64,000 nucleotides of DNA from CBDANO01 sp965197665. Its GTDB lineage: Bacteria > Chloroflexota > Dehalococcoidia > Lucifugimonadales > UBA3495. Below, piece by piece: positions 1 to 8,811 of the stretch. Numbering within the stretch: the stretch's first letter is position 1; each line of letters opens with the position of its first letter. A program made the position numbers and the translations under genes. Under the pieces are notes generated by a model. It did no database searches. It was not told where the DNA came from and was given only the letters and a program-made list of their open reading frames with translations. The stretch covers positions 372,001 to 436,000 of the forward strand of contig CBDANO010000003.1 of the NCBI GenBank assembly GCA_965197665.1, in the 5' to 3' direction.

Positions 1-1
1 A

Positions 2-565
2 TCGGTGCTGGAGACCTTCTATTTCGGCCGCCAGTCCCAGCGGGACGGGTTGTGCCTGGCCGACTACGTTAGGCCCAAGGACAACCCGGACGGGCCTGAC
101 GACGTGGACTACGTCGCAATGTTCATTACCTCCGTGGGACCGGGAACCCTGGAACTGTCGGAGCGTCTGAAGGCCGAGGGGCGGTTCTTAGACTCTCATA
201 TCCTTCAAGCGCTGGCCTTGGAGAGCGCGGAAGCATTTGCGGAACTGCTCCACCAGCAAATAAGGCAGATGTGGGGCTTCGGCGACCCGCCCGGCGTCTC
301 CCATCAAGACCTGTTCCGGACCCAGTACCGGGGCCGGCGTTATTCCTTCGGCTATCCGGCCTGCCCCCGGCTGGAGGACCAAGACAAGCTGTTCCGGCTG
401 CTGGACGTCACCGCCAACATAGGTGTGGAGTTGACCGAAGGGTTTATGATGGACCCTGAGTCGTCGGTGTCCGCTCTGGTCTTTCATCATCCCGACGCCA
501 AGTACTTCAACCTCAACGAGCAAGACGTAGACCGCTTGGAGAGAGAGGCCGCCGAGAGGTCGTGA
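2..565 (+). CDS. metH: Methionine synthase (cobalamin-dependent), C-terminal activation domain, partial
   Basis: The reading frame is open at the left edge of the window, so this is the tail of a longer gene. The visible 187 residues match the AdoMet-binding reactivation domain of MetH. They begin with FYFGRQ and a GLCLADYV segment, then show YRGRRYSFGYPACP, LFRLLDV, the IGVELTEGFMMDPESSVSAL block and a final HPDAKYF. In E. coli MetH the equivalent motifs (GYPACP, LTESF, PGASVSG, FSHP) bind AdoMet and remethylate oxidised cob(II)alamin. The B12, folate and homocysteine domains must lie upstream, outside the window. The gene ends 125 bp before fhs on the same strand, so the two may be co-transcribed; both act in one-carbon metabolism. 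In our family of comparison the usual SVSG glycine is alanine (SVSA), a mild departure. It could also be a stand-alone activation-domain protein, which the cut edge does not let me exclude. Confidence 0.85.
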   Translation, partial: SVLETFYFGRQSQRDGLCLADYVRPKDNPDGPDDVDYVAMFITSVGPGTLELSERLKAEGRFLDSHILQALALESAEAFAELLHQQIRQMWGFGDPPGVSHQDLFRTQYRGRRYSFGYPACPRLEDQDKLFRLLDVTANIGVELTEGFMMDPESSVSALVFHHPDAKYFNLNEQDVDRLEREAAERS

Positions 566-689
566 AGGGGCTTCCCCTCTACTCCGGTGGAATTTCTCGA
601 GAAGCCGGCAGACTCGAGTTTGGCAAAAGGGTCCGGATTCTAATCATGCCGCCGCGGGGCCTTTCGGCCAGCCCGCAGCCGGAGATGTT

Positions 690-2333
690 ATGGAACCTAT
701 CGTCGACGTAGCGGCCCGACTGGGACTCGATGAGGAGCATCTAATCCCCTACGGGCGATATAAAGCTAAGATTTCTCTTGACGCCATGGCCGCCGAGAGC
801 GCTACTTCGAGCGGACGGCGGCGGGGCAAGCTGGTGGTGGTGACGGGCATCACCCCCACGCCGGCGGGGGAAGGCAAAACGACGACGGCCATCGGCCTCA
901 CCCAGGGTCTAGGCAAACTGGGACGCAATGCGGTGGTTACCCTCAGAGAGCCGACGTTGGGGCCGATCTACGGTATCAAAGGCGGCGGCACCGGCGGGGG
1001 CAACGCCCGGGTGTTGCCTGAAGACGAAATCAACATCCACTTTACCGGCGACGCTCACGCGGTGGCGTCGGCCCACAACCTGCTGGCCGCTCTGGTGGAC
1101 AATGCGGTGTACCGCAACGCGGTACCGGGTCTGGAAGCCTCCGGTATTAGCTGGTCCCGGGTAACCGACGCTTCAGACCGGGCCCTGCGCCAAGTCGTAA
1201 CCGGGATAGGCGGCGACGCCAATAGCCCGCTGCGGGAGACCCGGTTCGACATAGTTTCCGCCTCGGAGATCATGGCTATCCTGGCCTTGGCGGCCGGACC
1301 GGAGGACCTGCGGGCGCGGATTTCCCGCTTGGTGGTGGGGACCACTAGGGGCAACGAACCGGTCTCGGTTGACTCCTTGGGAGTTACTGGACCCGTGATG
1401 ACGCTGCTGCGCCAAGCTATCTTGCCCAACTTGGTCCAAACCTTGGAAGGCCAACCGGCGATAATCCACGCCGGTCCCTTCGGCAACATAGCCCATGGCT
1501 GCAACTCTATCATCGCCGACCGCTTGGCCCTGGAGTATACCGACTTCGTCATAACGGAAGCGGGGTTCGCCTCGGACCTGGGGTTCGAGAAGTTCATGCA
1601 CATCAAAGCGAGACAAAGCGGTTTGCTGCCCAACGCCGCGGTCTTGGTGGCCTCGGTGCGGGCGCTGAAGTGGCACGGCGGCACTCCCAGGAGGGACCTG
1701 GAATCTCCCAATCCTAAAGCGGTGCGGGACGGCGCTGCGAACCTGGAGCACCACATCGATGCCGTGAGCAGCTTCGGCGTGCCGGTGGTGGTGTGCGTCA
1801 ATCGTTTCGATAGCGACAGCCCGGAGGAACTGCGAGAAGTCGCGGCCATCGCTTCCGAAGCCGGCGTCCAAGCCACCGCTGAGTGCTCGGGTTTTGCCAA
1901 CGGCGGCGCCGGAGGGACGGAGTTGGCCGAAGCGGTGGTGAGGGCGGCCGGGGAAACGCCCGAGGTCAACTATGCTTACTCCTTGGACGCCGACGTGGAG
2001 GAAAAAGTGCTGGCATTGGCCCGGAGGATATATGGGGCCGACGACGTGAGTTGGTCGCCCGAGGCGCGCCGCCGGGTCCGCTACTTCCAAGACCAAGGTT
2101 GGGGTAACCTGCCCATCTGCATGGCCAAGACTCATTTGTCCACCTCCCACGACCCATCCCGGAGGGGCAGCCCGCGAGGGTATACCTTCCCAATCTCCGA
2201 CATCCGAGCTTCCGTGGGGGCGGGTTTCCTCTACCCGCTGGCCGGTACGATAGCGACGCTGCCGGGACTGCCTTCGAAGCCCCGGGCCTTGGACATGGAC
2301 GTGGATTCCTCGGGAGAGATCGTCGGGCTTTAG
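690..2333 (+). CDS. fhs: Formate-tetrahydrofolate ligase
   Basis: ATP-dependent synthesis of 10-formyl-tetrahydrofolate from formate and THF in the cytoplasm. It supplies C1 units for purines or, in acetogens, the Wood-Ljungdahl methyl branch. The 547-residue length is normal for the family. A P-loop TPTPAGEGKTTT lies near residue 56. It is followed by LREPTLGPIYGIKGGGTGGG, NIHFTGD, HAGPFGNIAHGCNS and DLGFEKF, all family hallmarks. The C-terminus carries the usual GFLYPLAGTIATLPGLP. The ATG is preceded by GGAG seven bases upstream. It follows metH by 125 bp on the same strand, linking formate assimilation to methyl-group metabolism. Nothing looks broken. Confidence 0.97.
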   Translation: MEPIVDVAARLGLDEEHLIPYGRYKAKISLDAMAAESATSSGRRRGKLVVVTGITPTPAGEGKTTTAIGLTQGLGKLGRNAVVTLREPTLGPIYGIKGGGTGGGNARVLPEDEINIHFTGDAHAVASAHNLLAALVDNAVYRNAVPGLEASGISWSRVTDASDRALRQVVTGIGGDANSPLRETRFDIVSASEIMAILALAAGPEDLRARISRLVVGTTRGNEPVSVDSLGVTGPVMTLLRQAILPNLVQTLEGQPAIIHAGPFGNIAHGCNSIIADRLALEYTDFVITEAGFASDLGFEKFMHIKARQSGLLPNAAVLVASVRALKWHGGTPRRDLESPNPKAVRDGAANLEHHIDAVSSFGVPVVVCVNRFDSDSPEELREVAAIASEAGVQATAECSGFANGGAGGTELAEAVVRAAGETPEVNYAYSLDADVEEKVLALARRIYGADDVSWSPEARRRVRYFQDQGWGNLPICMAKTHLSTSHDPSRRGSPRGYTFPISDIRASVGAGFLYPLAGTIATLPGLPSKPRALDMDVDSSGEIVGL

Positions 2334-2401
2334 GGACCCTCGCCCGAAGCCTTCACTTGAAGCTCACACTCGGGTGGACGAGGGGGCAAGAAACTTGGTA
2401 C

Positions 2402-2413
2402 GGGGGGGGGGGG
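2402..2413. repeat. 12-base poly-G tract
   Basis: A run of twelve G lies 58 bp before the start of the NIPSNAP gene. It directly follows an AAGAAACTTGGTAC stretch that resembles the core of the interspersed repeat seen elsewhere in the window. Such tracts can vary in length by slippage and are also error-prone in sequencing and assembly. Confidence 0.6.
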
Positions 2414-2471
2414 CTGCCCGACGGATATAGCCTGTATACGGCGCAAATTTGAGTAGGAGCAGGAGGAAAGG

Positions 2472-2792
2472 ATGATCTACGACTTTCGAGTTTACACGTT
2501 GAAGCCGGGGGCCACCCCCGATTACATGGCGGCGGTCAAGGAATTGGCTCTGCCCATCCGGGAGAAGTACGGGATCAAGTTGGCCGGTTGGTACTACAGC
2601 GACATAGGGGTGTTGAACCAGGTGGTCCACATTTGGGGGTACCGAGACGAGGAACACTTGAGCGAAGCTAAAGCCCAAGTCTACGCCGACCCCGATTGGA
2701 TCGAGAAGTACGTCCCTAGGGTGAAAGACCTGTTGGTGGAGCAGAAGACCTACTTGATGAAGTCACCCGACTTCGCGCCGTCGCCGGCCTAA
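2472..2792 (+). CDS. NIPSNAP family protein
   Basis: A 106-residue NIPSNAP-type ferredoxin-fold protein, a dimeric alpha/beta barrel family of unclear biochemical role. The protein opens with MIYDFRVYTLKPG, the classic start of the family (an I-Y-E-x-R-x-Y-x-L-x-P-G pattern). It continues with LAGWYYSDIGVLNQVVHIWGYRD, which aligns with the usual G-x-W-x-S-E-x-G-x-L-N-x-V-x-H-L-W-x-Y segment, and ends with a K-x-Y-L-M-K-S strand. An AGGAGGAAAGG Shine-Dalgarno site sits just before the ATG. It is flanked by fhs upstream and by a convergent gene downstream, so it is probably its own transcription unit. The substrate is unknown. Confidence 0.88.
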   Translation: MIYDFRVYTLKPGATPDYMAAVKELALPIREKYGIKLAGWYYSDIGVLNQVVHIWGYRDEEHLSEAKAQVYADPDWIEKYVPRVKDLLVEQKTYLMKSPDFAPSPA

Positions 2793-2833
2793 GGGTCGCT
2801 CAAGCCCCCGGCCCCGGGTCGGCCGTGCCTCGC

Positions 2834-3934
2834 TCAGCTATGGCATCCCCTCGCTTGGATGTCCCAGACCGCCTCTACCTTTCCGTCCCGAACGCCGATG
2901 AACCGGTCCCAGCGGCTTACCATAGCGTCCTGCTGGGCGGGCAGCAGAGTTATCTGGTCTCCGACGCGGAGTTCCACGCCGTCGTCGACGCGGAAAACGG
3001 CGTGGTAGGAATCCATTGACTCCACGGTTACGCCCCGGCGGTTTTCCACCTTGGGCAGCCCTTTCACCATAGACAGGGCCTTAACGCCGGCGTCGCCTAC
3101 GGCCACACCGGGGCGCGGCGTGCTGATGACGGTGGCCAAGACCTTTCCGGCATGGCTGAAGTCAGGCATGTAATCGTAGCCGGTGTCCATAACCAGGTAG
3201 CTGCCCCCCTGTACCTCGGTTACGCCGGGGATCTCTCCGGCCACGTCGAAGCTCCAAGTTTCGCCGGTGGAAACAATCTCCACGGGAATTCCCGCGGCCT
3301 CTATGCCGTCTTTAAGGTCGATGACGTTCTGGATAACGCGGCGGGCTTCGGTTGCCCGGTCCTCCCGGTCCGGCATGGGAGTGATTACCTGGTGGCTCAT
3401 GATCCCCCGGAAGGTAAGTCCGGGCAAGGAATGGATGGTCCGGGCCAGAGCCACTCCCTGCTCGGTATCCTGGACGCCGCAGCGTACGATACCGGTTTCC
3501 AGCTCGATGACGACGCCTAGATTCACCCAATGCTCCGTGGCCGCCCGGGAAAGGTCCCGGGCGTTCTGCGGGTCGTCGCAAGCCACTATCATTTCCGCTT
3601 GTTGGGCCAAGGCGCACAGCCGCTCGATCTTTAGAGGCGCGACGATCTCGCTGGTAATGAGCACGCTGGGTATGCCGCCGTGGACCATCACTTCGGCTTC
3701 CGAGACCTTGGCGGCGCATACCCCGCCGACGGTGCCCCCTCGCCGAATCTGACGGTGAGCCAACGCGGGAGTCTTGTGGTTCTTGCTATGGCCGCGCAGC
3801 TTGGTGGGCAGGCCGGCGTAGCAGGCGGATATGGCGTCCATATTACGGTCGAGAGCGTCCATGTCTAGAATCAGGCACGGCGTATCCAACTCTTCAACCG
3901 GCGTGCCCGGCGGGGGACGGTAGTTCTGGTCCAT
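2834..3934 (-). CDS. DSD1 / D-threonine aldolase-like PLP enzyme (fold-type III), with catalytic lysine
   Basis: A fold-type III PLP enzyme with an alanine-racemase-like N-terminal barrel, of the D-serine dehydratase / D-threonine aldolase group, which cleaves or dehydrates D-3-hydroxy amino acids. It starts with VEELDTPCLILDMDALDRN, then LRGHSKNHKTP. Lys51 aligns with the Schiff-base lysine of the usual RPHxKTHK motif, although the P is replaced by G. The C-terminal small domain keeps SMVKGLPKVENRRG and a YHAVF histidine. The P-x-H-x-C metal ligands of true D-threonine aldolases are not visible: the corresponding place reads LPAQQDAM. The ATG has AGGAGG upstream. It is followed 59 bp later, counting upstream on the minus strand, by a paralogue of about the same size. 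The exact substrate is unknown. Confidence 0.85.
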   Translation of the reverse strand: MDQNYRPPPGTPVEELDTPCLILDMDALDRNMDAISACYAGLPTKLRGHSKNHKTPALAHRQIRRGGTVGGVCAAKVSEAEVMVHGGIPSVLITSEIVAPLKIERLCALAQQAEMIVACDDPQNARDLSRAATEHWVNLGVVIELETGIVRCGVQDTEQGVALARTIHSLPGLTFRGIMSHQVITPMPDREDRATEARRVIQNVIDLKDGIEAAGIPVEIVSTGETWSFDVAGEIPGVTEVQGGSYLVMDTGYDYMPDFSHAGKVLATVISTPRPGVAVGDAGVKALSMVKGLPKVENRRGVTVESMDSYHAVFRVDDGVELRVGDQITLLPAQQDAMVSRWDRFIGVRDGKVEAVWDIQARGCHS

Positions 3935-3993
3935 AGCGAGCCTCCTAGCCTGATATTATCCTGTTTATGTAATTTTCATGTGATTCTGGGGGG

Positions 3994-5139
3994 TCAGCCG
4001 AAGCGGCCGCGCCCGGCCAGCGGCCAAAACCCTTGCAGCTTCCCGTCCCGCACCGCCCGGATGTAGTCATACTGGTTGAGGGCAAGGCCGAGGGAGTAGG
4101 GGAGCAGCCAGACCTTTTCGCCGGGTCGAAATTGTTGGCGGGCCGCGCCTTCCAACTCCAGGACGCCGTGCTCGGCGCTAAAGCGGGCGGCCCGGGCGCC
4201 GGGGAACCCCTCCAATACCGGCAAGCCCAAGTCGGGTCCGGTGGCTTTGTGGCCAGCATCCGTTACCGCTCGACGGTCCACCGGATGGCTGATCACCTCG
4301 GTAAGTATCTTGGCGGCTTGGCCGAACTCGGGGCGCAGTTGGCAGTAGCCGTAGTCCATCAGGGGATAGGAGCCGGCTCGGACCTCGGTAATGCCGGATG
4401 CGTCAGCGGCAATGTCATAGTTATGGGTGCCGCTTACGCTAACGACGTCCACCGGCATCCCCGCCGCCTCGATTAGCTCCCTGGTGTCAACCACGGTCTG
4501 TAGCTGGCGCCTCGCGTCGGCTTCCAGCGCCGCTGGGTCCGGGAACGCCGGCGCCTCTTGCTCTTGATCACCCTTCGCCGGAGTGGGAACCGGGAAAGTC
4601 GCCATCAATCCGGAGAAGCTCAGACCGGGGCGGCCGTCGGCGTGCCGGGCAAGGTCCAACGCCGGTCTTCCCGGGTCCACGCCGCAGCGGCCCAAGCCCG
4701 CGTCCAACTCCACCAGCGCTTGCAGAGTTACGCCGGAGGCCGCGGCCGCTTCCGACAGGGCGTCCACGTTCCGGGGGTCGTCTACGGCGACGGTAATCCG
4801 GCCTCGCTTGGCCAAGGCGCACAACCGGCCGATCTTGCCGCGAGTCACCACTTGGTTGGCGATTAGAATGTCGTTGAACCCGCTTGCGCTGAAGGCCTCC
4901 GCCTCTCCCAGGGTGGTTACGCTGACTCCCCCCACGGTACCGCCGGCCTCTAGCTGCAGGTGAGCGATTTGAGGGCACTGGTGGCCACCGGCGTGGGGGC
5001 GGAGCTTGGCGGTGGACTGCCGGAACTTCCCGTGCAGAACGTCGATGTTGCGTTCCATCACGGCCAAGTCCACGACCAGCGCGGGAGTGTCCAACTCCTC
5101 CACAGCGGCGCCTACGGGCTGAAATACTGGGCGTTCCAT
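3994..5139 (-). CDS. DSD1 / D-threonine aldolase-like paralogue lacking the PLP lysine
   Basis: A 381-residue paralogue of its downstream neighbour, with the same opening (VEELDTPALVVDLAVMERN) and the same barrel and C-terminal domain order. In the motif that normally reads RPHxKTHK it reads RPHAGGHQCP. Gly51 replaces the PLP-binding lysine and Gln54 the second lysine; the codons are clear on the minus strand near 4970-5000. Surrounding family features remain intact: GGTVGGVSVTTLGEAEA, LVELDAGLGRCG, VSVSGTHNYD, the TEVRAGSYPLMDYGY block and AEHGVLEL. The enzyme therefore cannot form the usual internal aldimine at that place. It may be a non-catalytic partner of the neighbour, a PLP-binding regulator, or an enzyme with another chemistry. 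A plain pseudogene is unlikely because the frame is intact. The ATG has AAGGAA upstream. Confidence 0.85.
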   Translation of the reverse strand: MERPVFQPVGAAVEELDTPALVVDLAVMERNIDVLHGKFRQSTAKLRPHAGGHQCPQIAHLQLEAGGTVGGVSVTTLGEAEAFSASGFNDILIANQVVTRGKIGRLCALAKRGRITVAVDDPRNVDALSEAAAASGVTLQALVELDAGLGRCGVDPGRPALDLARHADGRPGLSFSGLMATFPVPTPAKGDQEQEAPAFPDPAALEADARRQLQTVVDTRELIEAAGMPVDVVSVSGTHNYDIAADASGITEVRAGSYPLMDYGYCQLRPEFGQAAKILTEVISHPVDRRAVTDAGHKATGPDLGLPVLEGFPGARAARFSAEHGVLELEGAARQQFRPGEKVWLLPYSLGLALNQYDYIRAVRDGKLQGFWPLAGRGRFG

Positions 5140-5301
5140 ACCATCGTTCCTTTACGTTGTTCCTTTACTCAGTCGTATTAGGAGAGTACGAGAGCTACCG
5201 GTCCCTTGGCAAGCCGTATAGAAGAATATCACAAAAATAGTTAGCGTTCCGCATCGATATTACCCGGCCCATGACGCTGTGCAAATACTGACAAGAAAAG
5301 G

Positions 5302-5337
5302 TTGATTGGCCCCGGCCGTTGCACTAGCATAGCCCCG
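5302..5337 (+). promoter_or_regulatory. Candidate promoter of recQ, possibly giving a leaderless mRNA
   Basis: TTGATT (5302-5307), a 17-bp spacer and TAGCAT (5325-5330) fit a sigma-70 promoter. The expected start of transcription, 6-8 bp after the -10 box, falls on the GTG start codon at 5337. No Shine-Dalgarno site precedes that codon, which also fits leaderless translation. Confidence 0.4.
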
Positions 5338-7625
5338 TGCTTGAGCGCCTGAAAGCCCACTTCGGGTTCGACCGATTCCTGCCATTGCAAGAAGAGGTCG
5401 TGAATCACGTCTTCGCCCGGGAAGACGCTTTGGTCGTGATGCCCACCGGCGGTGGAAAATCCTTGTGCTACCAACTGCCGGCCGTATGCTTCCCTGGGCT
5501 TACCGTCGTGATTTCCCCGTTGATTGCTCTGATGAAGGACCAAGTGGACAACCTCAACGCCAACGGTATTGCCGCGGCCTTCATCAACAGCACGCTAACC
5601 TCGGCCGAAATCGCTCGGACCCAGGCTCGGGCGCGAGATGGTTCCCTCAAGATTCTATACCTTGCCCCCGAGCGGCTGGCGCTGCCCGGATTCCGGGACT
5701 TTTTGAGGACCCTGGACATTAGTCTCTTTGCCATCGATGAGGCCCACTGTATTTCGGAATGGGGTCACGACTTTCGCCCGGACTATCTGAACCTCAAGAC
5801 GCTGCGGGCCGACTTCCCGACCGTACCGGTTGTCGCCTTGACCTCCACCGCCACCGAAAGGGTGCGCCGCGACATAGCCGGCCAACTGGAGCTCAGGCAG
5901 CCCAAGGTGTTCAGCTCGGGCCTCAACCGGGCCAACCTCACCTATGCGGTGCGGCCCAAACGAGATTCCCGAGATTCCTTTCAGGACCTCCTAACCCTGT
6001 TGGAGAAGCGCAAGGGCGACTCGGCGATCATATACCGGTCTTCCCGGAGCGACACGGAATCAATGGCGGCGGAGCTGTCGGAATACGGTTACAAGTCGGC
6101 CCCCTACCACGCCGGGCTGGACCGCTCAACCCGGCGCGACACTCAAGAGAGCTTCATTAGGGACGAGGTCCAGATGATAGTCGCTACCATCGCCTTCGGT
6201 ATGGGGATAGACAAGCCCAACATTCGCTTGGTGGTGCACTACGATTTGCCAAAGTCCCTTGAAGGCTACTACCAAGAGACGGGGCGCGCCGGGCGAGACG
6301 GCCTGCCCGGCGAGTGCGTCCTCTATTATTCATACGGCGACAAGGTAAAGCACGACTTCTTCATAGAAAAGGTCCAGGACGCGGTGGAGCGGGATAACGC
6401 ATGGCGAAAGCTGGCGCAGGTGATTGATTTCTGCACCCTCCGGACCTGCCGTCGCAAGTACTTGCTGACCTACTTCGGCGATACGTGGGACGGGGATAAC
6501 TGCGACGGGTGCGACGTCTGTTTGACTCCTAGAGAGGAGTTCGACGCTACCGAAGTAGCTCAACAAATTCTCTCGACAGTGATACGCACCAAAGAGCGGT
6601 TCGGGGCCAAGCACATCGTAAACGTGCTCCGGGGCGGGGAAGTCAAGCAAGTGCGCCGGTGGGCCCATGACCGGTTGACCGTTTTTGGAATCGCCAAGGA
6701 TTGGTCCGACGATGGTCTGACGAGCGCCATCGACGGGTTGTTGGGAGCGGGGCTGCTGGCAAAGGATAGCGGCGGCTACCCAACCCTGGCCGTCACCAAG
6801 GAAGGCCGGGGCTTTCTGAAGAACCGGGAGACATTGACCCTCACCCGGCCGGCGCCCTCCGCCGCGGACGCCGGTCCCGGAGTTGGGGAGGGAGCGGAAT
6901 GCGACCCGGGCTTGATCGAGAAGCTGCGGGTCCTGCGCAAGCAAATCGCTGACGAACGCGGGGTCCCCGCCTACGTCATTTTTGGCGACGCGACGCTGCG
7001 TCAAATGGCCTCCTACTTTCCCCTGACCCGGGAGAGCTTCGGGCGCATTTCCGGCGTGGGGGCCGTGAAGTTGGAAGAATTCAGCCGTCCGTTCCTGGAG
7101 GTAATTAGCGAATATTCCAGGGCCAACGGCCTCGTGGAGATGCGGGCGCCGCTGGGACGAAGAGAGGCCAAGAACGGCGCCAAACAGGCCGGACCGACCC
7201 TGAAGGCCACCAAGGACTTGGTATCTCAGAAGCGGACAGTCCGGGACATCGCGGCAACCCGCGGGTTGGCCGAGAGCACCATCATCAATCACCTGCGCCG
7301 GTTGATTGAAGCGGGTGAAGAGTTGGACTTGGAATATCTTATGCCGCAGCCGGACCGGATGGCCAACATAGAAAGAGCCTTCCGCCAAACCGGGGATACT
7401 CGTTTAGCCCCGGTACGGGAATTACTGGGTGATGAATACCCTTACGACGAGCTCTCCCTGGCTAAGATGGGGCTGCAGCAAAAAGGGTTCTTCGCCGCAA
7501 ACGGGGATGGTCCGGAAACCGCCTGGGAGCCGCCCTCTTTCTTGTCGGGGTGGGACAACCCTTGCGTTATGCTTGGACAAGCGATAAGAAACCCGCGCGC
7601 GGGGTTAACCAACCCGCGGAATTAA
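5337..7625 (+). CDS. recQ: ATP-dependent DNA helicase RecQ
   Basis: A superfamily 2 3'-5' DNA helicase for recombination and replication-fork repair. The 762-residue protein has helicase motif I MPTGGGKSLCYQ, a DEAH box in AIDEAHCISEWGHDFRPDY, motif VI in YYQETGRAGRDG and a four-cysteine zinc site (CTLRTCRRK then CDGCDVC). It continues with an RQC winged helix, an HRDC domain (near residues 525-600) and a C-terminal HTH_40-type helix-turn-helix (TVRDIAATRGLAESTI). It starts at GTG 5337 and no closer ATG fits. The last 25 or so codons are encoded by a copy of a short interspersed repeat, so the original C-terminus was probably replaced. The stop codon directly abuts the stop codon of the convergent acyl-CoA dehydrogenase gene. 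Confidence 0.95.
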   Translation: MLERLKAHFGFDRFLPLQEEVVNHVFAREDALVVMPTGGGKSLCYQLPAVCFPGLTVVISPLIALMKDQVDNLNANGIAAAFINSTLTSAEIARTQARARDGSLKILYLAPERLALPGFRDFLRTLDISLFAIDEAHCISEWGHDFRPDYLNLKTLRADFPTVPVVALTSTATERVRRDIAGQLELRQPKVFSSGLNRANLTYAVRPKRDSRDSFQDLLTLLEKRKGDSAIIYRSSRSDTESMAAELSEYGYKSAPYHAGLDRSTRRDTQESFIRDEVQMIVATIAFGMGIDKPNIRLVVHYDLPKSLEGYYQETGRAGRDGLPGECVLYYSYGDKVKHDFFIEKVQDAVERDNAWRKLAQVIDFCTLRTCRRKYLLTYFGDTWDGDNCDGCDVCLTPREEFDATEVAQQILSTVIRTKERFGAKHIVNVLRGGEVKQVRRWAHDRLTVFGIAKDWSDDGLTSAIDGLLGAGLLAKDSGGYPTLAVTKEGRGFLKNRETLTLTRPAPSAADAGPGVGEGAECDPGLIEKLRVLRKQIADERGVPAYVIFGDATLRQMASYFPLTRESFGRISGVGAVKLEEFSRPFLEVISEYSRANGLVEMRAPLGRREAKNGAKQAGPTLKATKDLVSQKRTVRDIAATRGLAESTIINHLRRLIEAGEELDLEYLMPQPDRMANIERAFRQTGDTRLAPVRELLGDEYPYDELSLAKMGLQQKGFFAANGDGPETAWEPPSFLSGWDNPCVMLGQAIRNPRAGLTNPRN
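7547..7615. repeat. Short interspersed repeat, copy A (overlaps recQ 3' end)
   Basis: About 70 bp containing CAACCCTTGC, TTATGC, TGGAC, CGATAAGAA and CGGGGTTAA in this order and spacing. Copy B at 12056 shares the whole string, and copies C-E share the right half. It supplies the recQ C-terminal codons. Confidence 0.7.
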
Positions 7626-8741
7626 CTACAAGGCCAACGCCGCTGCCAGCTTGCGGCGGTGGTGTCTTGGGTCGCCCAAGTAGTGGTACAGGGTGCGTGA
7701 AGCACGGGTGTGCAGGACCAGCCCATACTCGATCATGCTGCCGACTCCGCCGTGGACCTCGTGAGCGAAATTGGCGGCCTGGTAGTAGGCCTCCGAGCCC
7801 ACGGCTTTGGCCAAGTGCAGGCTGTCGTCGGCCCGGCGTCCGGTGTCCAGCTTCCACAGGGCCTCGTAGGTGGTCCACCGGGCAGCGTCCAACTGGTTGA
7901 CCAGGTTGACGACGTGGTCTTGGACCCGCTGGAACCGGCCTATCGGTGTGCCGAACTGGATCCTGGTCCGGCTGTATTCCACGGACATTTCGTACATGGC
8001 CTGGCACCCGCCCACCTGATAAGCACTCAGAATCGGGATGGTCCGGGCAATTCCTTGCTGAAGAGCGTCCCATCCTCCTTGGAAAGATAGCCCCAGGAGG
8101 TCCGACTCCTCCACAGCCGCGTCCTCCATCGTGACCTCCGCCAGGTTCCAAGCGAATCCGGGAAGAGAGCGGACTTGCACGCCGGGAGCGTCAGCCGGTA
8201 CCGCCGCTAGTCCCACCTCGGTGCCGTAGCGGACCGCACACAAGAAATGGGTAGCGGAGGCGGCGTCGAGGACATAGGCTTTGGCCCCGCTCAATCGAAA
8301 GCCGGTGCCGTCGCGCCGGGCAGCGAGTTGCACGTCTTCCGCGTCCCATCCGTAGTCGGCCTCAGTCACCGCCGGGACTAGGATGCGCTCCCCGGCAGCT
8401 AGGCGGGGCAGCCACTCCCGCTTTTGCTCCTCGGTACCTCCGGCCAGTATCGTGAATACGCTCAGCACCGCGGAGCTCAGGTGGGGGCCAGGCACCGGCC
8501 CCCGGCCCAGTTCTTCGAAAAGAACGCCGGCGTCGGTGAATGAGCCGCCCTCTCCCTGGTACTCTTGGGGCACCAGTATGCCCAGCCAGCCGGTGGCCGC
8601 CAGCTTGCTCCAAGGGTCCGAAGGTGCGGCTCGGCCCGACGTGGACATCTCCAACAGGGTGTCTCTGGGGTACTCCTGTTGAACGAAGCGGCCGACCGCC
8701 GACTTGAGCATTTCTTGGTCGGGTGTTAATGAAAGGTCCAT
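7626..8741 (-). CDS. Acyl-CoA dehydrogenase family protein
   Basis: A FAD-dependent acyl-CoA dehydrogenase fold of 371 residues. The N-terminal helical domain has MDLSLTPDQEMLKSAVGRF, then WLGILVPQEYQGEGGSFTDAGVLFEELGR, a middle beta domain with a TEADYGWD loop and GTGFRLSGAKAYVLDAA, and a C-terminal helical domain. That domain has RIQFGTPIGRFQRVQDHVVN and VHGGVGSMIEYGLVLHTR. The usual catalytic glutamate loop before the VHGG motif is not evident, which is common in the degradative FadE-like subunits that work as heterodimers. It lies 70 bp downstream of a second acyl-CoA dehydrogenase on the same strand. The two probably form an alpha2-beta2 heteromeric enzyme acting on a bulky or branched acyl-CoA, a pairing known from actinobacterial steroid side-chain degradation. 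The substrate is not deducible. Confidence 0.9.
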   Translation of the reverse strand: MDLSLTPDQEMLKSAVGRFVQQEYPRDTLLEMSTSGRAAPSDPWSKLAATGWLGILVPQEYQGEGGSFTDAGVLFEELGRGPVPGPHLSSAVLSVFTILAGGTEEQKREWLPRLAAGERILVPAVTEADYGWDAEDVQLAARRDGTGFRLSGAKAYVLDAASATHFLCAVRYGTEVGLAAVPADAPGVQVRSLPGFAWNLAEVTMEDAAVEESDLLGLSFQGGWDALQQGIARTIPILSAYQVGGCQAMYEMSVEYSRTRIQFGTPIGRFQRVQDHVVNLVNQLDAARWTTYEALWKLDTGRRADDSLHLAKAVGSEAYYQAANFAHEVHGGVGSMIEYGLVLHTRASRTLYHYLGDPRHHRRKLAAALAL

Positions 8742-8811
8742 CAGTCACGTCTCTTGTTGGGATAGCAGCGTCCGGCGCGGGACCTTTTGGCGCCGTCGGA
8801 GTGCCGCGCCT

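Noticed and set aside
1055..1969. Long minus-strand ORF inside fhs, and similar long antisense ORFs such as 10211-11530
   Set aside because: High-GC shadow frames of well-supported genes; they have no family similarity and no ribosome site.
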